A stretch of 64,000 nt of DNA from Nicotiana tabacum (lineage: Eukaryota > Streptophyta > Magnoliopsida > Solanales > Solanaceae): contig NC_134087.1 in assembly GCF_000715075.1 (NCBI RefSeq), positions 154,057,436 through 154,121,435 on the forward strand, read 5' to 3'. The first letter of the stretch is position 1. Each line of letters starts with the position of its first letter. This document shows positions 54,541 through 64,000 of the stretch, piece by piece. The notes below the pieces were generated by a model that saw nothing but the letters and a program-made list of their open reading frames with translations, had not been told where the DNA came from and made no database searches. Made by a program: the position numbers and the translations under genes.

Positions 54541-55807
54541 TGAAGAAAAAGCAGACGGAAAGCCTTGGTTTCATGATATCAAGGAATATTTGGCAAAAGG
54601 AGAGTACCTAGGGCTTGCAAACCCTACTCAGAAAGGCACACTTCAGAGATTGTCTAACAACTTCTTTCACAGCTAAGGAATCCTTATAGGAGGACTCCTG
54701 ATTTGGGATTACTAAGGTGTGTCAACACAAAGGAAGCATCCAAGTTACTAGAGGAAATTCATGCTGGGACCTACGGTCCACATATGAACAGTTTTGTCTT
54801 AGCAAAAAAGATACTCCGAGCAGGTTACTTTTGGATGACCATGGAAACGGACTGCATCCAGTGTGTCCGGAAATGCCACCACTGTCAAATACACGCAGAC
54901 GTGATAAAGGTACCTCTAAATGATCTTAATACTCTCACTATGGCCGTTTGCCGCTTAGGGGGTGGATGTTATTGGATAAATCGAGCATGCCGCTTCCAAT
55001 GGACACAGGTTTATCCTAGTAGCCATCGACTATTTCACCAAATGAGTTGAAGCAACATCTTACAGAGTAGTAACTAAGAAAGTCGTGGTAGACTTTGTCC
55101 GCGACCGTATTGTTTGCCGATTCGGGATTCCAGAGTCAATCATTACTGATAATGGCTCCAACCTCAACAACGACTTGATGAAAGCTATGTGTGAAACTTT
55201 CAAGATCAGACACAAGAATTCCACAGCCTATAGGCCTAAAATGAATGGAGTTGTAGAAGCCGCCAACAAGAATATCAAGAAGATATTGAGGAAAATGATA
55301 GAGAAGCATAAACAGTGGCACAAAAAGTTATCATTTACTCTATTGGGGTATCGCACCACAGTCCGCACATCAACCGGGGCAACCCCCTTTATGCTGGTTT
55401 ATGGTACGGAGGCTGTCATTCCCGCTGAAGTAGAAATTCCTTCCATAAGGTTCATACAAGAAGTTGAGCTCGACGACGTAGAGTGGGTAAAAAGTCGTTA
55501 TGAGCAACTGGCTCTTATAGATGGAAAGATAATGAATGCAGTTTGTCATGGTCAACTCTATTAGAACAGAATGTCCAGAGCCTTCAACAAAAGAGTCAAG
55601 CCAAAACATTTCACACCGGGGCAACTGGTGTTAAAGAAAATTTTTCCGCATCAAGATAAAGCCAAAGGGAAGTTCTCTCCCAACTGGCAGGGTCCATACA
55701 TGGTTCACCGGGTTCTGACAGGAGGAGCCCTCATACTTGCGGAAATGGACGGAGAAGTCTGGCCAAAGCCAATCAATTCAGATGCAGTCAAGCGTTACTA
55801 TGTGTAA
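54541..55807 (+). pseudogene. Integrase of element 3
   Basis: Zinc-binding region at 54700-54900 with HAGTYGPHMN and CVRKCHHCQ, then after a frame change near 54950 the catalytic core with SIITDNGSNLN (second Asp) and AYRPKMNGVVEAANKNIKK (Glu in VVEAAN) at 55120-55290, and a C-terminal segment with FTPGQLVLKKIFP and KFSPNWQGPYMVHRVL. It ends at 55807 with KRYYV and a TAA, with no chromodomain, as expected for Tat. Stops interrupt it at 54674-54720 and 55562. It would join cDNA to the genome. Confidence 0.87.
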
Positions 55808-55947
55808 TCTTTATGATTTCCTTATTTGATGTAAATTGAACTATGCCTGACCTGATTTCCGTTTAAGAGGGGATACGAGGCAGCCCTATGGGTTCGGTCA
55901 CAATTCAATAAAATTTTCATTTCCCCCTGCAATTGGAAACTGGGGCA

Positions 55948-56065
55948 GAATTTTGAGGAGGACCCTCAAAATTCCAAAGTAATTTCAGCCAATCGTCACA
56001 AGCAACAGTCAGAAGCATCAACCCATTAAACTAGGGCAGAATTTTGAGGAGGACCCTCAAAATTC
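55948..56065. repeat. Twin 11-bp-stem hairpins after pol
   Basis: GAATTTTGAGG and CCTCAAAATTC around AGGAC occur twice, at 55948-55974 and 56039-56065, each preceded by GGGGCA or AGGGCA. Confidence 0.9.
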
Positions 56066-56489
56066 CGTAGCAAGAGAGGTTGCAATGTCCCGAACTGCGT
56101 CACAGTCATCGGTTCACCTAAAAGCTATTCTTAATTATTTACTTATACCATATTTTTACGAAATCATGCGTGTTTATTATCGAAACTGCTTTGTTTAGCA
56201 ACGCTACCCCAATGATACATACAGTATCACCAGATCAAAGTCGAGAAGGTCAAGCAAAGCCAGTGGGGATACGAACTGACCTTCCCCCTTACAAAACTCA
56301 CGATTTTTCTTTGGATGCAGGTACTAGGATTGCAAAATCATCAAATATACTATACACCCATGGGATGAACAGAACCGTTTCACTTACCAACACTTGCTAT
56401 CCGCACATGCCAGTGATTTTCCATCTGACACAATGCTCTCAGTAATCACAATCTGCTACCAGCTAAGAAAGCTCTACTATCATTCGTTA

Positions 56490-57010
56490 TTTCGTCTTGC
56501 ATAAGGCTACCATTCTGCCTTCCGAGGTTAAGCTCTACATCCATATGCATTTGCATTGATAAGGCTGTCATTCTGCCTTCCAAGGTTAAGGTCTACCTCC
56601 ATCTGCATTTACATTGCATAAGGCTACTATTCTGCATTCCAACTTGCATAAGGCTACCATTCTACCTTCCGAGACTAAGCGTTGTCTCCATCTGCATCCT
56701 TGCATAAGGCTACCATTCTACCTTCCGAGACTAAACGTTGTCTGCATCTGCACTCTTGCATAAGGCTACCATTCTGACTTCCGAGACTAAACGATGTCTC
56801 CATTTGCATTCTTGCATAAGGCTACCATTCTGCCTTCTGAGGTTAAGCTCTACCTCTCTCCGCATTTGCATCCTGCATAAGGCTATTATTTTGCCTTCCG
56901 AGGCTAAGCTCTGCCTCCTGTTTTCTTCGAAACTAAGTACTATTTATTTCACTTTTCTTACGGGCTAAGCTCTGCCCTTTAATTTGCAAGACTAAGCTCC
57001 GTCTTGTTGG
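56490..57010. repeat. ~55-60 bp tandem array in element 3 spacer
   Basis: Nine or so units with CATAAGGCTACCATTCTGCC, TTCCGAG(G/A)(T/C)TAAGC and CTCCATCTGCATTTGCATC recur, becoming degenerate toward 57000. A related set with GGAGGCACCATC and AGCCCGAGA(G/A)CA follows at 57030-57330. Confidence 0.85.
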
Positions 57011-57666
57011 CATCATGCTACTGCATCCTTTATGGGCTGAAACATCGCTAACTCATCGAAGGCGTCATCGTTTGGAGGCACCATCTTCATAGCCCGAGAA
57101 CACCATGTCATGTACTGAGGATCCCTTTCAATCTTCTGCATATCATTATTCAAAGGTATCATGGTTCGGAGGCACCATCCTTATAGCCCGAGAGCATCAT
57201 TTCATGACCTGCGAATCCTTTATCATACGCTTCATGGCCCAGGACGTCATGGTCTAAGGACATCATCCTAACCGTCTAAGGATAACATTCATGGTCCAAC
57301 GGGAATTTGCATCATGTTTAAATTTATGCACAGAATACGCTTGTATTATTTCATTGCAGGTAAACTGGCGAGCAACGGCCATCTCGGCAGGAGTAGTCCT
57401 GCTCCAGTTCCCGCAGCCATATCAAACCTAACCATTCCTGTAAACCTTTCACTCACCTGGTCTTAGATATTGCGTCCGTTCTTGAAAAGTCTCCATCGGC
57501 ATACTCCGCCGATGGATCCTGAACTACATATGGACTGATTCCTGTAAAACTAGGGATATGTAGGTAGCTCAGAAGCTAGAGTGCGGCCTAAACCTCTTCA
57601 AGCCATTTCGCTCGGTCAAAATTGGCCATCATATCTTTACCCGACAACTCTTTCATCCTTATTGGG

Positions 57667-57680
57667 TAAAGAGGGACAGT
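57667..57680 (+). other. Polypurine tract of element 3
   Basis: AAAGAGGGACAG lies immediately before the 3' LTR start TGTTGATACC. Confidence 0.85.
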
Positions 57681-60600
57681 TGTTGATACCCAATTTTTTT
57701 CTATATATATTTAATATGCAAAATACTTTAAAAATAGCATATATGCATATATAAGCATGTCCAAATGTTTTATTATTTTGCCATAATTTTTAAAGGTTTA
57801 AATTGATTTATTTTTCCCTATTTTATCCACAAAATCTCAATAATTATTTCCAAAATTATTATTTTTGATGATTTATTTATTGGATTCTTATATTTATGCC
57901 AAAATATGACTAAGGTAACTTTTACATATTTTCATAATTTTATTTAGTATTTTTAAAGCTAATTGCACACAATTGCAATATTAGACATTTTTAGGTTTAA
58001 ATTTGTCTCATGTTTATAAAATGAGATCCTATATTTTTAAATTGTTAATTATATATTATAAATCATTTTAGTGCTTTCAATTTAATCTCAGAAATTTATT
58101 TATTATTTTTTATCATTTAAAAAGAGAAAAATTGGCTATTTAAATAATAGCCCAATTGTATTTAATTTTTAGCCTAAAATCAACCCCAAATAAGACGCAA
58201 TTTCCCCAGCCCAATTTCAGTTTTTAACCCGACCCCTAACCCAATTTAACCAGCCTAACCCAGATCCCCTACTTACCCTATTTAATCTAGGCCGTTGATC
58301 ATTCTGCTCAACGACCAACATTCACCCTTCCTAAAATAAACCTGAACGGCCCCTTACTTTAATTCACTTTTCACCAAACATCGCCTCTGAATCCATTGCC
58401 TCTCAATTCTCTCTGCAACCTCACATGAACCCTAGCCACCGCCATCTAATTCCACCCTAATCCACCTCAACCACTGCCTAATCCACCTCAACCACTGCCT
58501 AATCCATGGCCTCTCATGGCCATTTGAGATATGTATCGGCCTCCTATGGCTCCTGAGTGTTTGTTTCCGTAATTTCATGGCTATATCTCAAAGAGATCTG
58601 GTCCAGTCCTTGCTCAACCTCTGTCTCCGGTCTTTCTCCGGCTAGCCATGGCCGTTCAAGTCAGATCCTTGACTTTTCTGGTTAGATCGGTAACTTTCAA
58701 GGCTTCTCTCACCTTTTCTGGGTTATCTGAAACCCTAGCTTTAAGATCTTTTAATTTTCTTTCAGATCTATCTTAGATCTGTGCTTATTATGAACTTCTT
58801 AAGTGTTTTCTCGAAGGTTCTTCAATTTTTCTTTCAAAATGACTCTTCATTCTTCAACGATTAGGGTTTTTCTCTTAACCTCTTTTTAAAGATCTCTTCT
58901 CTGATTTTTGGTGTGGTTACGATTTTACTATGTTCAAACAACCTGTTTATGCTTTCCTTCTACTTGATTCAGCATGTTAAAAACCCTAGTTCCTTTTTGG
59001 TCTTCTCCGAGTTCTGAAACTATTTGTTTAAATGTGTACTTGTTTGATTAAGTTCTTTGTTTCTGACTCTCTTTTACTTATTTGACTTATCTGATTTGAG
59101 TTCTTATCATCTCTTAAACTCGACTACTGTGAAGCCCTAATATCTTAAAAGGGGTGTTCCTCATTTATTACTACTGTGAGACCTTTACTTGTTTCTAATT
59201 TTTCTTACCTGTCAGTTTGGTTCTCTGCACTTTGGGTTCTATGTGACTGCTTGACTACTGTGCTTCGAATATTTTTTCTACTGCTGAATCCTAGTTTACC
59301 CATACTGCTACTGTATTTTTGTGGTGCTTCTTTTTGTCAAACATGTTTGACCCTGCATGCATGTTCATTCCTTGTTATTTATATGTTGAGGTGCAAAATC
59401 ATGACCCTTTCTTGATTGATTCTGACTCCCTCAATCTTACAACTGATTGCAAAGGGTTCCCTTATAAACTCTAATTTTTCACTCATTTATTTAAAATTAA
59501 TTGATTCCTTTCCTTTACCGTGATGTTTGATCTTGCTGAATCCTTTCCCAAAACTGAGCATATTTTTGTACTTAGACTTAATTATTTACTTCATGCTTTT
59601 ACTGCCCCCTTATATGGCAATAATCAATCTGTCCCAAATTGATTTCTTTCCTTAACTAAACCTGCTAGTATCCGTTAAGCAGTGATTCCTTAATTAAAGG
59701 GAATCACTTGTGTTAATTGATTCTGATTGTGATTATTTCCATGTTTGTGTTAAGACTTTACTTATTACCTTATTCTTCACTCGTTTTCAAAACTATAAAT
59801 ACCCTACACTTTTTCTTTAAACATACGAACAATTTGAGTTCAGAACTCATACTTACACTCACAAACTCTCTCTTTCTCTACTGATACTTGTTCTGCTGCT
59901 CTGTCTAGCCGGCTGAAAGCCAAGGCTAGACTGTGGATTCTTGCTTACTTTTCCTTTCTGCACTTTGTTTCTCTACTAGTATGCCCTAGTTAATTCTTAA
60001 GCCTCAACAACAACATGTTTCTCTAATTGTTCCAAGTTCTCTCATTCTTGTCTACTTCGGCTTATGTTTCTGCAGTCAAGTTACATTACTAGAATGTTGT
60101 AATATGTTCCCTTCCCCTTTTAAATTAATTCCTCCCTATGTGTGTACTCTGTTAGTCATTTGTTATATGTTTGCTGACTTATGAATCCCAAACCCCATAT
60201 CCCCTCTATGTGTTTACGTTCTCTGGTTGGTTTGTGGGCATGCCAGCATCAGCTATTGTTGTGCATGACCAAACCTGGTCCCTACTGGGGTCATATGCTT
60301 CATACAATATATTCCCAAAACCCCTTGACCCCTTGGTGTGATTACTGATTCTATGTGTTTGAGCTTGTTCATTACCCAAACTGATTTCAAACACTTCTGC
60401 TACTGATTACTTTCAAAATGGACTTGCTAGTCCAGTTTTAAACAAACTCTTTTTCAACTATATTCTGCACTTCCACTATACTCCTAGAACCTAGGTTCTG
60501 CCCCTCTTGTGTGAGCCTTGCCTTGGGACCCTTGATTTCCTTCTGAACTTGGACATATAAGGGTTGGCCCTTCCACACTGCACTCATCTTTGTCTAGCTA

Positions 60601-62339
60601 TGCAAACTTGGGTGTAAGCACTGCCCGGGATCCCTTGAGATTCTTAGGGAACTTTGACACACCCAGGTATGAGAAAGGCTTTAAAATTCTGGCATTGAAG
60701 TGGCTCATTACATAGCTCAGATAGGAAGTGAAGATCAGGCTTCCTTTGGTTGTAATTTCTCATTTCTGCACTTATTTTGTAATTCAATCATTTGGGATGT
60801 AATAATTTCTAAACAATGTTGGGGCTGGCTAGTGAAAAGGGATGGGGTGATTGTGCATGCTTCAGCTATTAGAAGGGTAGATAACATGTCTATAGGGTGT
60901 ATTTCAATATGATCTATTAGAAAAGATGCATATAGGATCTGCTTTGGTTTAATAAAATTCAACATGCTTAACATAATTCTGCTATGTCTAAATGGCCTTT
61001 TAATAGAAATCATGCCTATAGGAACTTCGTTTTGATCAAATACATCCTGCCTACTCCACTTCATGTTCAATTAGATACCATGCCTATAGGACTAAAATCA
61101 ACCTTTAATACTTAGATACCATGTATGTAGGAATTAAAATCAGCTATAATAGAGATCATGCCTATAGGATCTAAAACCAGTTTAGTTAAAAAATTAGTTT
61201 GGCTCGTACTTATTTGTTCTGAATAAGTTTAAATAGCCTACTTTTTTAAATTAATACTATTAGAAAGCATGCCTATAGGATCCAAGTCACTTGTTCAAAA
61301 TTGTTTACTATTTTACTACTCCCAATCAGTAATAGATATCATGCTCATAGGACATCACTACTACGCCTAGGCAAGCCTTAGGTAACTACTTAAATAAAAC
61401 CGGAATTGCCTTGGTCAATTACCAACTGCTACAACCAGCAGGCAGGCCTGATTCAGACTACTTTTCTGAGTTATATAATGAATCTGGTTCTGACTCAAAC
61501 TCCGCCTTATGATTTTATGATTCAGACCTTAACTATGTTTTAAGTCATGCTATTTATATGAATTGTTTGCGTAGGTATACATTAGCCTTTTAACTGCTTA
61601 CATGTTCCCCTCAAAAATGCAGTCATATGTGTTTTTATATGTCGCCTTAGCCTTTTTACCTTTAAACCTAAGAGTCAGCCTAAAACCCTCCCTCTTATAG
61701 GAATAGTAGTCCCAAATTCCTCTGGGACTGATAGGAATGGGAAGGGTAATAGCATGCAATAGATGTCGAGACCAATCCGCGTATTAATACCTTAACGGGG
61801 CGGGAAGGGTAGATATGGATATGATGACCGGTGCGCTAATACCACGTGTATCCCCTCTTTTGAGGAGTGTCATACCGAGTATTGCATTGAAGTGATCCAT
61901 ATTATATACAAACCTAGGACCCCTTTATTTTTTTTACAAACATGTCTAGCTTATAACTCTTTCAAACCTTGCCTTTCAATAGTTGTTTTCAAATGTTTGT
62001 GTGTTTAACTTAAATCCCCTCTTACTTGAGCCTTTATTTGTTTACTTGCTAACTGCACAAATTCACAAAAAAACTATTTGGCCGGGAACCACACTAGTGG
62101 ATCCTGAGGGGTGCCTAACACCTTCCCCTCGGGGTAATTTCAAGGCCTTACCCAATCTCTGGTTATCAAGCATAGTTGTAATGAAATCTATAGGTGTCCT
62201 AATGCTCCTTAAATCATTAGGTGGCGACTTTTCAAAATACTCAATTCCCAAAAAAAGGGAAATGAGTCATTACACTCCATGAGTGTCAAAACCCGGAAAC
62301 TCCTCTCCTAGCGAAAAAGGGAAAAATGGGGGCGCGACA
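57681..62339 (+). repeat. 3' LTR of element 3 (4659 bp)
   Basis: Full-length copy of the LTR; contains the 1.4 kb lost from the 5' LTR (about 58458-59845), with a TATA box at 59794 and a region of repeated CCTAATCCACCTCAACCACTG. Open frames at 59176-59415, 60206-60394, 60735-61070, 61983-62282 lie inside it and match LTR sequence on the left, so they are not genes. Confidence 0.92.
59794..59802 (+). promoter_or_regulatory. TATA box in 3' LTR of element 3
   Basis: TATAAATAC precedes CCTACACTTTTTC. The block is absent from the 5' LTR of the same element. Confidence 0.55.
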
Positions 62340-63009
62340 AAATAAAATTCATTTTTACCTTTTTAAAAATATTACTTTTTTAGATAATTTTTTTCGAATA
62401 AAATTTATAATAAAACATGGATAGAACTATATTATTTAGGCTAAATATTTTTATTTGGTAAAAAATAATAAAGTTTTAGTTAATATTTTTTTGAATTTGA
62501 CCTGAAAATAAAGATTTATACAATTGAAGTAAATAGTCAAGGCATCTAAAAAGTTATAAAAAATATATAATTTGAAATTAATTATTTTGGCTATAATTTT
62601 TTATATAGCTCTAAATTACAGTGCTCAAAAAATATTTTTTTTAAAGATTTAACCTAAAAAGGTAAAAATACACAGTTGAAATAAATAGTCATTGCATCAA
62701 AAGAAGAAATAAAAAAAATGTATTGATGCAATGACTATTTATTTTTTATAACTATTTAGATGTCTTGACTATTTATTTCAATTGTATAAATCTTTTTTCA
62801 GGTCAAAACAAAAAAAGATTAACTAAAACTTTATTATTTTTGGCCAAATAAAATTATTTATCCTAAATAATGTAGTTTTATCCAAGTTTTATTATAAATT
62901 AAATTCGATTTATCTAAAAAAAAGTAATATTCTTAAAATTGAAAAAATATATTTTATTTTTCAAAAAGATGCCCACATATACAGAAGAATTCATGTGGCA
63001 GACGAGTGC
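62340..63009. mobile_element. Foldback DNA element, right portion with long palindrome
   Basis: Two arms, about 62346-62557 and 62747-62960, are imperfect reverse complements over about 210 bp (for example TTTATACAATTGAAGTAAAT pairs with ATTTATTTCAATTGTATAAA), around an inner hairpin (62681-62698 with 62725-62742). The outermost part, 62940-63009, pairs with the left arm at 31660-31750. The end is cut by the LTR at 63010. No gene. Confidence 0.75.
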
Positions 63010-64000
63010 TGTCACACCTCCTTTTTACCATCTGAGAGGGGATATAAGGAAGTTTTTTTCAATTTAAGTGATATTATTCGAGATGAGATTATTTTATTTA
63101 ATTCTTTCAGAGTCGCCACTTGGAATAGTTTATTTGGTGTCCCAAGTCACCGATTTATTTTAAAATCCCAAGTTGAGGAAATTTGACTTTATTTAAAAGT
63201 CTGCGAACAAGAAATCTAGATAAGGAATTTTATTAACCTGGGAGAAGGTGTTAGGCATTTTCGGGTTTCGTGGTTCTAACACGGTCGCTTAAACTATTAA
63301 TATTGGCCTATTATCTGATTTACTACATGTGTTAAACCTATTGTGCATTTTAACCTTATAACCGCTTTTAATGATTTTTATGGAATTATTCTGGAACAAG
63401 TTACGATTGTCGTACACTTGTTTGTTTGATACACGTTGTGAATCATGTCAAGGGAATCGTACCCACGATCTACAACGTGTTTAATTTATTAAAGTTATTA
63501 GAAGTTGTGGCAAGGTCACATAAATGTACCCCCGGATTTGGAAATTAGGTATCACAACTACGTCACGAGAACCGTACCTGTAGCTATGATGATTTTATTA
63601 TAAATGCGCCTAAAGCAAACTACAAAAATTCAAAGTATTAATTTTGCATTAATATGAGGGCCATAAGTTATGAATTTTATTTGTGTATGACACACCTCAA
63701 ATTATTTTTTTGAAGGATTGTACTCAACTAAAACGAACTAAGGATATTCATTTTTACAACTAATTCGAAGTTCCACATCAAGCTACTAATTGTAAGTATG
63801 TATGAAAATATAAGGCAAGTCTTTAATTAAAAAAAAAAAATTGGGCCAAGAGCAGGCCCAAGGCATTATCTAAAAATCTTTTGAGAGAAAATATGGTTGA
63901 TGGGAATTGGGCTCAAAATTGAGCCCAGAAATAAGGACAAAGGTGAGGCTGCCACAACGATTTTGCTTGGGCCAAATCAGGCCTAGCTTTTCATGAATAA
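63010..64000 (-). repeat. Partial LTR of another Tat-like element
   Basis: Starts TGTCACACCTCCTTTTTACC and shares GAGTCGCCACTTGG, TGTCCCAAGTCACC, GGAGAAGGTGTTAGGCATT and TCTAACACGGTCGCT with the LTRs of element 4, but it is clearly diverged. Orientation is minus by analogy. It runs off the window; the open frame at 62995-63186 is not a gene. Confidence 0.8.

Larger units (their letters stand above)
55808..57666 (+). other. 3' spacer of element 3
   Basis: About 1.9 kb with no domain. It begins with two copies of a hairpin (55948-55974, 56039-56065), then tandem arrays at 56490-57010 and 57030-57330. Open frames at 56170-56445 and 56738-56968 are repeat-derived. Confidence 0.7.
31760..62339 (+). 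mobile_element. Element 3: Tat/Ogre-type Ty3/gypsy retrotransposon, split by element 4
   Basis: LTRs start TGTTGATACCC and end GGGGGC(A/G)CGA(T/C)A. Between them are a tRNA-Arg-type primer site, leader, gag, protease, a G-patch-like piece, RT, RNase H, a second RNase H, integrase, a repeat spacer and a purine tract. The second RNase H and lack of a chromodomain mark the Tat/Ogre lineage (family knowledge). Without the nested element it is about 18.3 kb. Coding regions are decayed. No clean 5-bp target duplication is seen: TTAGA on the left, AAATA on the right. Confidence 0.92.

Noticed and set aside
59176..59415. Host gene fragment captured in the 3' LTR of element 3
   Set aside because: The region has T-rich, leader-like sequence with no sustained coding signal; deletion in the other LTR explains its single occurrence.

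Overview
This window is plant nuclear DNA made almost entirely of nested transposable elements. I see no host protein-coding gene, rRNA or tRNA gene. Long Ty3/gypsy retrotransposons with tRNA-iMet or tRNA-Arg primer sites, Stowaway- and Tourist-like MITEs and short Helitrons ending in a GTGC-type hairpin plus CTAG together suggest heterochromatin of a large dicot genome. My best guess is a Solanaceae species such as Nicotiana; that is inference from repeat style, not proof.

Layout from left to right. 1-4805: 3' part of a chromovirus (element 1: RNase H, integrase, chromodomain, 3' LTR). It sits in the 3' spacer and LTR of a Tat-type element (4806-8374), which in turn sits in a minus-strand LTR remnant (8380-9186). 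9187-13425: a minus-strand gag relic with its own 5' LTR, split by a Stowaway MITE. 13989-16541: Helitron A, with a long TA microsatellite near its start. 16542-30383: Helitron B, split by a complete chromovirus (element 2, 17580-28901, TSD CCCTA) and a second Stowaway MITE. 30477-31533: starts of two more Helitrons, plus a Tourist-like MITE. 31534-31759 and 62340-63009: two parts of a long foldback element, separated by element 3.

Element 3 (31760-62339, plus strand) is a Tat/Ogre-type retrotransposon with gag, protease, a G-patch-like segment, RT, RNase H, a second RNase H and integrase, all decayed by stops and frameshifts. Its gag is cut at a CCGCT target duplication by element 4 (38096-50414, minus strand), a Tat-like element whose only coding region is an almost intact gag; it has no pol and a spacer full of tandem repeats. 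Another Tat LTR starts at 63010 and leaves the window.

Nothing here is likely to encode a complete active machinery. The most interesting signals are structural. LTRs and spacers carry arrays of short inverted repeats, and two related chromovirus LTRs hold different hairpin motifs at equivalent positions. A 32-33 bp array in element 4 has stems that change on both sides. Element 4 looks like a gag-only family. Most premature stops fit C-to-T loss of CAG or CGA codons.
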